A DNA stretch of 64,000 nt, taken from positions 62,001 through 126,000 of the forward strand of contig CAZCFY010000004.1 of the NCBI GenBank assembly GCA_964498095.1, read 5' to 3'. How positions within the stretch are numbered: the first letter of the stretch is position 1; every line of letters begins with the position of its first letter. Source of the stretch: SG-bin7 sp964498095 (GTDB taxonomy: Bacteria; Bdellovibrionota; Bdellovibrionia; Bdellovibrionales; SG-bin7). Shown here piece after piece: positions 52,025-60,945 of the stretch. The position numbers and the translations under genes are program-made. The notes below the pieces were generated by a model. It ran no database searches, was not told the origin of the DNA, and saw nothing but the letters and a program-made list of their open reading frames with translations.

Positions 52025-53157
52025 GAAGCCATGGCAATGGTTGAGCGCCACTGACGAAATGCCAAGCGGAATTCCCGTTTGGCATTTTTTATTTCTTCGC
52101 GAATCTCTTCCATTTTTTGCAGCCGGGTGGCATCAAGCTGCCGCTTAAAAGCTCTATATTCATTACTTAAAACGTGAATACGTTGACGAATTTCAATGAG
52201 CTGAGTTTGCAAGCGGTCTAAAGACTCGCTCACGCGCGTAAAAGTATCTGGCGAGCGGCTCTTAAGACGTTTTTTATCCATTCCCAGACGGGCCCGTAAA
52301 ATAACTGTTTCGTTGATCCGGCGAAGATCATAAGCCAAGCCTAACTTTTCCATAAAATTAATAAACCATTTCGTCGGATCCCAGTTAAACCATCGTACAC
52401 CATTACGATAATCCGCTTCGAACACATGATGGAAGTTATGGTAACCCTCACCGTAAGTTAACAAGGCTAAGAAAGCATTATCGCGCGCCGTATTCTCGTC
52501 CGTGTAAGTTTGTTTTCCCCAGTAGTGCGCAAAGGAATTGATTAAGAAAATAAATTGATGGACCAAAACGACCCGCAAAATTCCACCAAACACAAATCCG
52601 CCAAGGGCCGATCCCATAAACCAGCCAATGAGGGTCGGCAAACCAAATGCCATCGCAAGTACGAGCCACCAATAATACTTGTGTTGCCACATCACTAGTG
52701 GGTTTTTTGCCAGATCCGGAACACTTTCGATGTTGCGTTCTTTGTAACTATCTTTATAAAATACCCACGCCATGTGCGAAAACCACAAACCACGCTTTGC
52801 ATTATAGGGGTCCCTGTCGGTGTCGACATTGAGGTGATGCCGGCGATGATCGTCTGCCCATAAGACAACAGAATTTTGAATGGCGGCGGCGCCAAAGAGT
52901 AAATAGAAAATTTCTAGAGGCTTCTTAACTTTGTAAGCCCGGTGTGAATACAAACGGTGATAGCCCGCCGTCATGGAGAGACCGGTAATTAAATAAAATG
53001 CGAAAAACAGTAATAAGAAGTTAGAGTTAAAATCTTGCGTCTGCAGGTAATATATCAACAAAGCGATGGATAAAAAGGGCGTCCCAAAGAGAAATAGGAC
53101 ATTTACCCAGTCGAGCTCCGCCGAATAGCGGTCCACAGTGGTTTCAGTCTTTTTCAT
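52021..53157 (-). CDS. Acyl-CoA/acyl-lipid delta-9 desaturase with coiled-coil tail
   Basis: A 378-residue membrane di-iron desaturase that introduces double bonds into fatty acyl chains. The three His boxes are HRLYSH (67-72), HRRHH (104-108) and HNFHH (near 250), with four membrane helices between. After the usual end of the family (about residue 290) there is an extra 85-residue charged helical tail (SESLDRLQTQLIEIRQR and beyond) that predicts as a coiled coil. The stop overlaps the adhesin gene by four bases. Electron donors are not encoded nearby. Confidence 0.93.
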   Translation of the reverse strand: MKKTETTVDRYSAELDWVNVLFLFGTPFLSIALLIYYLQTQDFNSNFLLLFFAFYLITGLSMTAGYHRLYSHRAYKVKKPLEIFYLLFGAAAIQNSVVLWADDHRRHHLNVDTDRDPYNAKRGLWFSHMAWVFYKDSYKERNIESVPDLAKNPLVMWQHKYYWWLVLAMAFGLPTLIGWFMGSALGGFVFGGILRVVLVHQFIFLINSFAHYWGKQTYTDENTARDNAFLALLTYGEGYHNFHHVFEADYRNGVRWFNWDPTKWFINFMEKLGLAYDLRRINETVILRARLGMDKKRLKSRSPDTFTRVSESLDRLQTQLIEIRQRIHVLSNEYRAFKRQLDATRLQKMEEIREEIKNAKREFRLAFRQWRSTIAMAS

Positions 53158-53227
53158 ATTAAAAGTAGAGCAGATTTTAGATCGAAATTCAATGCTAACT
53201 TAGTCTAGAGGTGGTAAGAATTTTTAT

Positions 53228-54079
53228 ATGGAAACCGGCGATTCCAAAACCTTAGGGCGCTATGCAACCCTGCTAAGTTTAACTGAGATAGGATTAGGCA
53301 GTTTACTGCATGCCTTTTATGTGCCGTTTGCGGGGCATTTCCTGTCGTTAAATCAGGGATTCCTACTCAGTCATGCCGTAAAAAATGCTAATGGCTCACA
53401 AAAGTCATTTTTATTCCCCACCCATATCTCAAATGTTAGTGCACTATTTAAATCGCTCGCACCCGCTGGAAAGAAGCTAACGCCGATGCTAGCAATTACC
53501 GCCCAGGGCTATTTATTTTCCTTGGGAGTCTTGCTCTTTGGCCCCACTTTTTTGGGTTTCACTATTGGCATGACACTCCTTTCGCTATGGGCATTTGCTC
53601 AGCCCGTACTCATTTATTATTTAATTTTCGGTAATGCACTTTTTGAAAGCTATCTATTTTTGCTTGAGGGTTTAAATAAGCATCTCCATTTGCAGCCCCA
53701 TTACCTACTTTATCTTTTGCTGACAGTCATATTACTGAAATTATTTTTTGCTTGGAGCTTAGTTATCGCACTTTACTTCGTTTCCGAAAAAAAGCAGGAT
53801 GGCTGGTTTAAAAAATTAGAACGACTCGCTCACTTGGCACCAGCAAGACGCGGGGAAAACGTAAGTAAATTGCGCCATGCTTTTAAAGGCTTGATGCATC
53901 CACTTTTTTTGATTTCACTTTTCGTGAGTATTTTTTTCTTTATTTTTGCGGAGAACAAAAATTCTCAATTAATTTGGCTTTTAGCTCGTCCAGTTGCCAT
54001 TGGTTTCTTATTACATTTTCTTTTCCAATTTTTACCCACGGAAAAATGGGTAAAATATCTAATTAGTAAAACTAATTAG
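53228..54079 (+). CDS. Polytopic membrane protein of unknown function
   Basis: 283 residues with about six hydrophobic helices: GSLLHAFYVPFAGHFLSL (about 25-45), YLFSLGVLLFGPTFLGF, a following helix to LIYYLIF, LLYLLLTVILLKLFFAW, LFLISLFVSIFFFIF and a C-terminal helix. A basic loop (KKLERLAHLAPARRGE) separates the last two. It is divergent from the desaturase gene by 70 bases. It may share control with it, but the function is unknown. Confidence 0.75.
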   Translation: METGDSKTLGRYATLLSLTEIGLGSLLHAFYVPFAGHFLSLNQGFLLSHAVKNANGSQKSFLFPTHISNVSALFKSLAPAGKKLTPMLAITAQGYLFSLGVLLFGPTFLGFTIGMTLLSLWAFAQPVLIYYLIFGNALFESYLFLLEGLNKHLHLQPHYLLYLLLTVILLKLFFAWSLVIALYFVSEKKQDGWFKKLERLAHLAPARRGENVSKLRHAFKGLMHPLFLISLFVSIFFFIFAENKNSQLIWLLARPVAIGFLLHFLFQFLPTEKWVKYLISKTN

Positions 54080-54180
54080 CAGATATAAATAATAATAATT
54101 TTATATAATGCTTCCTAGAGAGATATACAGGTTCCGAAAGTTCAAACCGGTCTTGAATGACCCAAACAAAAGGAAGAACC

Positions 54181-54699
54181 ATGAAAGCATTATTAACTGT
54201 ATTTTTAGCCTCTACTGTTGTCGCGACAGCCAATGCCCGCAGCATTCGCCAAGATATCGAAGCTGCCGAAATTAAAGAATCACACATTCATCCGAATTCA
54301 TATCTTAATGGCGAGAAACTTGATGGCACAGGTCTCGTTTATATTAACCACACTCAGAAGACGGCGACTTTACAATTAAACCGCCGCTTCTTTTGCCCTC
54401 CGGGCCGTTTTTGCCCCCAAGTGATGCCTGAACCCGTAATGATTACTTTGCCAATCAAAAAAGTTAGCGAAGGCGCATGTAACTCCGTTATCTATGTAGC
54501 GGTAAAAGACAAACGCCCCGCCGATGGAAATTACGAAGGCTTACGCATTACTGATAACCGTCGCTTTTACGAAACTTGCCGTAGCGTGCGCGCCGTAGAG
54601 CCTACCTATGTCGAATACAAAACAATCTCTGCGGGTTTCGGTGGCCCCGTCGTAGAAACTCTTTCTACCTTCACCGCAAAACCGTTACAACGTAACTAA
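54181..54699 (+). CDS. Small secreted protein of unknown function
   Basis: 172 residues from the ATG at 54181 (aggaag upstream; the frame opens at 54157). A signal peptide ends TANA. The mature protein is beta-rich and has four Cys (FFCPPGRFCPQ, EGACNS, YETCRS) that may form two disulfides. No domain is recognised. Codon use and the strong start suggest reasonable expression. Confidence 0.75.
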   Translation: MKALLTVFLASTVVATANARSIRQDIEAAEIKESHIHPNSYLNGEKLDGTGLVYINHTQKTATLQLNRRFFCPPGRFCPQVMPEPVMITLPIKKVSEGACNSVIYVAVKDKRPADGNYEGLRITDNRRFYETCRSVRAVEPTYVEYKTISAGFGGPVVETLSTFTAKPLQRN

Positions 54700-54714
54700 T
54701 TTACACACATGGGC

Positions 54715-54733
54715 GGGTGGCATTTAGCCACCC
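54715..54733 (+). terminator. Hairpin after the small secreted protein gene, possible terminator
   Basis: A 7-bp GC-rich stem gggtggc/gccaccc with a five-base loop lies 15 bases after the stop. No T-run follows, so it may be a 3' stabilising hairpin rather than an intrinsic terminator. Confidence 0.35.
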
Positions 54734-54759
54734 CCTAACCGTCAACTCTGCGCACGCGA

Positions 54760-54788
54760 TTGACATTTTTTCTAAGCGTTACTAGCTT
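54760..54788 (+). promoter_or_regulatory. Candidate promoter of the dienelactone hydrolase gene
   Basis: A perfect TTGACA (54760-54765) is followed after 17 bases by TAGCTT (54783-54788). The ATG is only 7 bases further, where transcription should start, so the mRNA may be leaderless. The -10 resembles the one proposed for bamA (TAGGCT). Confidence 0.5.
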
Positions 54789-54795
54789 AGTCTTC

Positions 54796-55563
54796 ATGAA
54801 AAACTTATTTTTATTTATATCATTCATCGCTAACGCTTCCGCCGCAGAACCCATCAAACAACAAGTGAACTACACGGATGGAACAACTTCGATGGAAGGC
54901 CTTATTGCTCAGGATCCTGCCGCCAAATCTAACCGTCCGGCAATACTCATTGTTCATGACTGGATGGGCCCAGGCAAATTTACAGAGGACAAAGCCTTTC
55001 AACTTGCAAAGCAGGGCTACGTCGCCTTCGCGGTAGATATTTACGGCCAGGGAAATCGGCCCAAAGATCAAACGGAAGCCGGTGCGCTCGCCAAAAAATT
55101 TAAGAATGATCGCACGCTCTTGCGCCAACGTATACGCGCCGCTTTTGAGCATGTACTAAAGGTTCCCAACGTGGACAAAAGTAAAATTGTAATTATCGGC
55201 TACTGCTTTGGTGGTACAACGGCTTTGGAACTCGCCCGTAGCGGGGCGAATCTGGCCGGTACCGTAAGTTTTCACGGGGGACTAAGTTCTCCAACTCCGC
55301 AAGACGCCAAGAATATCAAAGGAAAAGTATTAGTCCTGCATGGCGCCGATGATCCCGCCGTTCCCCCAAAAGAAGTTGAGGATTTCAAAAAAGAAATGAA
55401 GGACGCCAAAGTGAACATGAAATTCGTGGCGTATCCCGGGGCCGTGCATGCCTTTACAAATCCCGCCGCCGGCAATGATAACAAAAAAGGTGCTGCTTAC
55501 AATGCCGAGGCCGACAAAAAGTCATGGACCGAGTTCGAAAATTTTTTAGCCGCAATTAAGTAA
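54796..55563 (+). CDS. Secreted dienelactone hydrolase family protein
   Basis: 255 residues from the ATG at 54796, where a signal peptide (MKNLFLFISFIANASA) begins; the frame opens at 54760. The alpha/beta fold has the Cys nucleophile typical of dienelactone hydrolases, Cys137 in IGYCFGGTTAL, an acid in HGADDPAVPP and His in AVHAFTNP. PAILIVHDWMGPG gives the oxyanion loop. Secreted members act on unknown esters or lactones in the envelope. There are no aromatic catabolism genes nearby. Confidence 0.92.
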   Translation: MKNLFLFISFIANASAAEPIKQQVNYTDGTTSMEGLIAQDPAAKSNRPAILIVHDWMGPGKFTEDKAFQLAKQGYVAFAVDIYGQGNRPKDQTEAGALAKKFKNDRTLLRQRIRAAFEHVLKVPNVDKSKIVIIGYCFGGTTALELARSGANLAGTVSFHGGLSSPTPQDAKNIKGKVLVLHGADDPAVPPKEVEDFKKEMKDAKVNMKFVAYPGAVHAFTNPAAGNDNKKGAAYNAEADKKSWTEFENFLAAIK

Positions 55564-55599
55564 TTTATACGAAGACTCGGGTGGCAAAATATTTTCGTG

Positions 55600-57486
55600 T
55601 TAAATGCGTGGCGGGGACTCATCGGGATGACGCCCCTGTAAAACGGGTGACGGCAAGATCGCGCTGTCAAATGTACTGCGAAAACTTCCCATTCCTTGAA
55701 TGATGCTAGCCATGAGCTTTATCGGTAATTTTGCCGAGCGGTCCATGCGGAATAAACCATTGGACTCTTGAAAGGTATCCGTAAACTGAGTGTAACAAAA
55801 GCCACTAAAAAGTTCGATGCGGTTTACGACATCCATAAGTTTTTCAAAATGTTTTTGAAACCCATCCAAGCTTTCCGCTGTCGCATATCCCCAGGCCGAG
55901 GTTTTTCCCGCCTCTGGATTTCGTAAATGCGGGTCGATATACGCGATACCCCCAAATTCAGTAAGCATGATGGGTTGGCCGCGGTGAGGGAATCCTTCAA
56001 CCGTTAACATTCTTCCGCCGGGCCAGCGGCTTAAAACATCGGCGAGACTTCCCTCCACGCTATATTTTTTAAATAACCGTTCGGGGTTATTATCATAATC
56101 ATGAATTCCCAAAATATCAGTCGCCGTACTTTCCCAACCATCGTTGCCAATGACAGGGCGTGTGGGATCAAGGGTGCGCGTCAAGTGATACATGGCCTGC
56201 ACACAATTTTGATGCGCGGACTTTTCGGCAAGATCTGGTACCCCCCAGGACTCGTTAAATGGCACCCAAACAACTATGCACGGATGGTTAGAGTCCCGGT
56301 CGATTATCTCCATCCACTCCCGCATGAGACGTTCAACCGATTCGTGAGAGAACCGATAGGCGCTTGGCATTTCCTCCCAAACTAGGAGGCCCAGCACGTC
56401 GGCCCAATATAAATAGTCGGGGTCTTCGATTTTTTGATGTTTGCGTACGCCATTAAATCCCGCGCTCTTAACGAGCTCGATATCCTGGCGAAGCGCCTCT
56501 GAACTTGGTGCCGTCATTAGCGTATCGGCCCAGTATCCCTGATCCAATACCAGACGCATATAGTAGGGCCGACCATTTAATAAAAATCTTCCGCGCTGAA
56601 CCGAAACACTTCGTAATGCCGTGTAAGAACTTACGCGATCAACAACCTGATCACCGTCCAAAAGCTCCAACTCGGCATCTACAAGAGTTGGCTTTTCTGG
56701 GCTCCATAAAAGTTCATTTCTAAAATCATCAATACCCGGGTCTGACAGCGCAATCCGTCGGTGAACTTCCTGATGTATCACAACATAAATATCATCGGCT
56801 AAAAGTTTGTTGGCGCAACTCAGTCTAACGCGTAAACGCAAATTTTCGCGCAGCGTGCCCGCGACGAAAGTGGCACAACCGATTTCCCATCTTTCTAATA
56901 AAGGTGTCCAATGGAGATGATCTATATAAGTGTCGGGCACTTCCTCCATCCAGACCGACTGCCATATTCCAGTCGTCCGCGGATACCATATACTATGGGG
57001 TTCAAGTTGCCAGTCTTGTTTGCCACGGGGCTTGGTTAAATCATGCGGATCATCATTGGCGCAAACCACAAGAGTTTGCAAACCTTCCGGAGCTAACGCC
57101 TGAGTCACATCAAACAAAAAGGGAGTGTGCCCGCCGACATGACAACCCAAATAAGTCCCATTGAGCCAAACGCGCGATTCATAATCGACAGCGCCAAAAT
57201 GCAGAAGCATCCGTTGACTTTCTCTTTTAAAGAAAAATTTTTTCTGATACCAACAACGGCGATGAAACTTAGTGTCGCCAATTCCACTCGCTTTTGATTC
57301 GGGGGCGAAAGGGACCTTAATTTTGTGTGTCCACGCGGGAATTTGCTGAGGATGACTCCATAAGCACTCATCATCGAAGCAAAATTCCCACTCACCGTTT
57401 AAGGATACCCACTTTTTTCTTTTCATTTGTTTGCGGGGGAAATTTGTCGCCGACGTTTCCCATTTTGCCTCGGCAAAATCGCTCAT
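55600..57486 (-). CDS. Glycoside hydrolase family 2 protein
   Basis: 628 residues from the ATG at 57486 (aaggg five bases upstream); ATG 57522 or TTG 57579 would lengthen it. The GH2 layout is an N-terminal jelly roll (about 25-190; LNGEWEFCFDD, WYQKKF), an Ig-like domain, and a TIM barrel with acid/base Glu412 (VPFNESWG) and nucleophile Glu510 (LTEFGG). No signal peptide is evident, so it is probably cytoplasmic. Beta-galactosidase, glucuronidase or mannosidase activity is possible. It is divergent from a glycosyltransferase gene, which suggests a role in turning over the glycan made by the locus. Confidence 0.9.
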   Translation of the reverse strand: MSDFAEAKWETSATNFPRKQMKRKKWVSLNGEWEFCFDDECLWSHPQQIPAWTHKIKVPFAPESKASGIGDTKFHRRCWYQKKFFFKRESQRMLLHFGAVDYESRVWLNGTYLGCHVGGHTPFLFDVTQALAPEGLQTLVVCANDDPHDLTKPRGKQDWQLEPHSIWYPRTTGIWQSVWMEEVPDTYIDHLHWTPLLERWEIGCATFVAGTLRENLRLRVRLSCANKLLADDIYVVIHQEVHRRIALSDPGIDDFRNELLWSPEKPTLVDAELELLDGDQVVDRVSSYTALRSVSVQRGRFLLNGRPYYMRLVLDQGYWADTLMTAPSSEALRQDIELVKSAGFNGVRKHQKIEDPDYLYWADVLGLLVWEEMPSAYRFSHESVERLMREWMEIIDRDSNHPCIVVWVPFNESWGVPDLAEKSAHQNCVQAMYHLTRTLDPTRPVIGNDGWESTATDILGIHDYDNNPERLFKKYSVEGSLADVLSRWPGGRMLTVEGFPHRGQPIMLTEFGGIAYIDPHLRNPEAGKTSAWGYATAESLDGFQKHFEKLMDVVNRIELFSGFCYTQFTDTFQESNGLFRMDRSAKLPIKLMASIIQGMGSFRSTFDSAILPSPVLQGRHPDESPPRI

Positions 57487-57607
57487 TGGGCCCTTAGCAT
57501 TCGATGTGATTTCCACTTTCATATTCAGCGAATCATTACAAATAACATGCCTACCTCGCGTGGCATAATATGTGCACAATACGCTGGATTTAGTCAGGGG
57601 AGGAAAT

Positions 57608-58804
57608 GTGAAGAGTGCTGATTATTTATCCGAGCCGCACACAAACTGTACATCTGATTTAGTTGTCTTTAGTCACCTACGCTGGGATTTCGTTTATCAA
57701 CGCCCACAACATATTATGTCGCGGCAGGCCCGTTCACGACGCGTCTACTTCGTCGAAGAGCCTAAGCCAACAAATTTTGACTTTTCTTACCTACGTTACT
57801 TTGAGAAATCGGACGGATTAAGAATCGTCGTGCCTTACCTCCCGAGAGATTTGGACGCCACCACCGCAATTGAAGAACAGAGTTTGTTACTCAACGAACT
57901 TTTCGAACGCGAAATTATTAGTGACTACACTTTTTGGTATTACACCCCGATGGCGTTACCTTTTACGTCGCACCTAAAGCCCGACGTGATAATCTATGAC
58001 TGCATGGACGAGCTCTCGCACTTCCAAGGCGCGCCCGTGGAAATCGTGGACTACGAGAAGAAATTATTAAAAAAAGCGGATGTTGTTTTTACAGGAGGCC
58101 GCTCACTCTATGAAGCTAAAAGACATCTTCACAATAATATACACCCATTTCCGAGCAGCATTGATGCGGCTCATTTTAAGCAAGCACGGACTCTGGAAAG
58201 TGAACCCGTCGATCAAAGATGCATTCCGCGTATTCGACTTGGTTTTTTTGGCGTTATCGATGAGCGGATGGATATTGACTTAATTGACGGTATCGCCAGC
58301 CTTAAACCTGATTGGAATTTAATTCTCTTGGGCCCCGTCGTAAAAATAGATGAGAAAACATTACCCCGCCGGTCAAACATTCATTACCTCGGCATGAAGG
58401 ATTACAAAACCCTTCCCTACTATTTATCGGGTTGGGATGTTGCTGTTTTGCCGTTTGCCCGCAATAAATCTACGCGCTTCATCAGTCCAACAAAAACTCC
58501 GGAATATCTGGCTGCGGGCCGGCCCGTGGTATCCACTTCCATTGTCGACGTCGTACGCACCTATGCGCGCGAAAATCTCGTTTATATCGCCGACACACCC
58601 ACAGAATTTGTAAAATGCGCTGAACTCGCCATGCAAGATGCCAAAAACCCGAAGTGGGTCCAACGTGTTGACGAATTTCTGTCGCAAATGTCTTGGGAAA
58701 ACACTTGTGACCAAATGACAAAACTCGAAACGCGCGCTCGCACCCAGAAATTTCAGCGACAACCTCTTCTCTTAACGGGGCCACGGCCACAAGCAGGAGC
58801 ATGA
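57608..58804 (+). CDS. GT4-type glycosyltransferase
   Basis: 398 residues from a GTG at 57608 (ggagg four bases upstream). The N-terminal half has the family-typical FSHLRWDFVYQRPQH. YDCMDELSHF follows, and the C-terminal GT-B domain has RLGFFGVIDERMD and the donor-binding region PEYLAAGRPVVST. It resembles TuaH-like cytoplasmic glycosyltransferases of teichuronic acid or exopolysaccharide synthesis. The acceptor and sugar are unknown. Its stop overlaps a start codon of the GH1-RmlD gene. Confidence 0.9.
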   Translation: MKSADYLSEPHTNCTSDLVVFSHLRWDFVYQRPQHIMSRQARSRRVYFVEEPKPTNFDFSYLRYFEKSDGLRIVVPYLPRDLDATTAIEEQSLLLNELFEREIISDYTFWYYTPMALPFTSHLKPDVIIYDCMDELSHFQGAPVEIVDYEKKLLKKADVVFTGGRSLYEAKRHLHNNIHPFPSSIDAAHFKQARTLESEPVDQRCIPRIRLGFFGVIDERMDIDLIDGIASLKPDWNLILLGPVVKIDEKTLPRRSNIHYLGMKDYKTLPYYLSGWDVAVLPFARNKSTRFISPTKTPEYLAAGRPVVSTSIVDVVRTYARENLVYIADTPTEFVKCAELAMQDAKNPKWVQRVDEFLSQMSWENTCDQMTKLETRARTQKFQRQPLLLTGPRPQAGA

Positions 58805-58806
58805 CA

Positions 58807-60945
58807 ATGCCGGTCTCGATGTGGGGCGGGATCGAATGCACGATAAACCGTGTAGGTAACCGCTTTTATAACCAGTGCGACAAAACCGGCCACACGCGGC
58901 GGCCAACGGACCTTGAGCTATTCGCCGGCCTAGAAATCGAAAAAATTCGCTACCCATTTTTGTGGGAATCAATTTGGAATAAACACACGAACTCATTTGA
59001 CTGGAACTGGTGTGATGAGCGGACCCGTGAGTTAAGACGATTACATCTAAGTCCCATCGCGGGCCTTCTGCATCATGGGAGCGGGCCCGAATACACGGAC
59101 TTAACAGACAGCGAGTTTCCAAAAAAGTTCGCCGCTTTTTCCGCGGAATTTGCGCGCCGCTATCCTTGGATTCAGGATTACACGCCGATAAATGAGCCCT
59201 TAACTACGGCGCGTTTTTGCGGTCTCTATGGCGTATGGTATCCGCATAGCTTTACAGACCGCGTATTCGCACGCAGCCTTATTCAGCAAATCAAAGCTAC
59301 GGTTTTGGCGATGCAAGAAATACGCAAAGTAAATCCCAAAGCCAAGTTGATACAAACCGAGGATTTGGGAAGGGCTACGGGCACAGGACCGCTCAAGTAC
59401 CAGGTCGACTTCGAAAATGAACGGCGTTGGCTTTCTTTCGATTTAATCTGCGGCGACGTAAATAAATTCCACCCCTTTTACAATTATCTCCGCGAAAATG
59501 AAATTGGCGAAGATGAGCTTTCTTGGTTTAACGAAAATCCTTGTCCTCCGGATATTGTGGGAATTAATCACTACCTCCTCAGTAACCGCTACTTAGATCA
59601 CCGCCTGCATTTATACCCCCACTATCTCTATGGCGGAAACGGACGCGACCGTTATGTGGATATTGGAGTAGCGAATTTTCCTCATTTGGAGTCACCAACA
59701 CCCGAAAGTATTTTTAAAGAAGCTTGGGATCGTTATCGCCGGCCCTTGGCAGTAACGGAAGTTCATCTCAATGGACACCGGGAATCTCAAATGGCGTGGT
59801 TATTAAAAATTTGGACTTCGGCAAATCGATTATTAAAAAAAGGCGTGGACTTTAAAGCCGTCACCGCCTGGGCATTACTTGGTTCTTTTGACTGGAACAC
59901 TCTTTGCGCCGTTGAACAAAATTTTTACGAATCGGGAGTATTTGACATCCGCGCCCCCAAACCACGTCCAACGGCCTTGGTTCCGATGATTAAGAGCCTT
60001 TCCCGTGGCGACGAGTTTGAACACCCGCTCGTGCAGAAAGCAATCTCCCAGTCACTGGTCATTACAGGGGCCGGAACTTTAGGCCACGCCTTTAAACGTA
60101 TATGTCAAACGCGCGGCATTCCGCACATACTACTTTCCCGGAGTGATCTTGATATCGCCAATGGAATCTCGGTCCGCGAAATGTTTGCGCAATTAAAACC
60201 CTGGGCAATAGTAAATACGGCGGGATACGTTCACGTCGATCAAGCCGAAACCGACCGAAAAAAATGCTTTCGCGAAAATGTAGATGGCCCAGAAAATTTA
60301 GCACGGCTGTGCGCCGATAAAAAAATTCCGCTAATGAGCTTTTCCAGTGATCTTGTTTTTGATGGTAAATTAAATTCTCCTTATTTAGAAAGCCATCCGG
60401 TAGCGCCACTGAATGTTTATGGCGAAAGCAAAGCCCGGTCCGAACGTACGATCTTAGAAATTTATCCTGAAGCCACGGTAGTGCGCACAAGTGCTTTTTT
60501 TGGCCCCTGGGATCATAGCAACTTTGTCATTGGTGTTTTGCGCTCTCTTCTCGCGGGCAAAGAAGTATCGGTGCCCAACGACGTAACCGTGTCACCGACT
60601 TATGTTCCTGACTTGGTAAATGCTTGCCTTAACTTCCTAATCGACCGGGAATCGCATATCCTACATATCGTCAATGAAGGTCAAATCACTTGGGCTGACA
60701 TGGCTAAACTCGTCGTGGAGCTCGCTTACGAACAGCGTTACCTTCCCCGCCAATTAAGAATTGCCGACGACAAAATAATTTCTTGTTCCGTAAACGATCT
60801 AATCCTGCCAGCGAAACGCCCCATTTACAGCGCGCTTGATACCGAAAGAGCAAAAGTTCTGCCGCCGCTACAAGACGCCTTAGCCCGTTATTTTTTTGAT
60901 TTGGAAGCATCTGTTTTTTCAAAGATAAGCGAGGAAGCCGTATGA
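58807..60945 (+). CDS. Fusion of GH1-like hydrolase and RmlD-like sugar reductase
   Basis: 712 residues; the ATG at 58807 sits seven bases after ggag, while an ATG at 58801 overlaps the upstream stop. Residues 1-410 form a beta-glucosidase-like (GH1 clan) barrel with acid/base Glu130 (PINEPL) and probable nucleophile Glu318 (VTEVHLNG). From residue 418 there is an SDR domain like dTDP-4-dehydrorhamnose reductase: VITGAGTLGHAF, NTAGYVHVDQAE, SSDLVFDG and the catalytic Tyr538-x3-Lys542 (YGESK). Similar fusions exist in other bacteria. It probably makes or edits a deoxysugar nucleotide or glycan precursor in the cytoplasm. Confidence 0.88.
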   Translation: MPVSMWGGIECTINRVGNRFYNQCDKTGHTRRPTDLELFAGLEIEKIRYPFLWESIWNKHTNSFDWNWCDERTRELRRLHLSPIAGLLHHGSGPEYTDLTDSEFPKKFAAFSAEFARRYPWIQDYTPINEPLTTARFCGLYGVWYPHSFTDRVFARSLIQQIKATVLAMQEIRKVNPKAKLIQTEDLGRATGTGPLKYQVDFENERRWLSFDLICGDVNKFHPFYNYLRENEIGEDELSWFNENPCPPDIVGINHYLLSNRYLDHRLHLYPHYLYGGNGRDRYVDIGVANFPHLESPTPESIFKEAWDRYRRPLAVTEVHLNGHRESQMAWLLKIWTSANRLLKKGVDFKAVTAWALLGSFDWNTLCAVEQNFYESGVFDIRAPKPRPTALVPMIKSLSRGDEFEHPLVQKAISQSLVITGAGTLGHAFKRICQTRGIPHILLSRSDLDIANGISVREMFAQLKPWAIVNTAGYVHVDQAETDRKKCFRENVDGPENLARLCADKKIPLMSFSSDLVFDGKLNSPYLESHPVAPLNVYGESKARSERTILEIYPEATVVRTSAFFGPWDHSNFVIGVLRSLLAGKEVSVPNDVTVSPTYVPDLVNACLNFLIDRESHILHIVNEGQITWADMAKLVVELAYEQRYLPRQLRIADDKIISCSVNDLILPAKRPIYSALDTERAKVLPPLQDALARYFFDLEASVFSKISEEAV

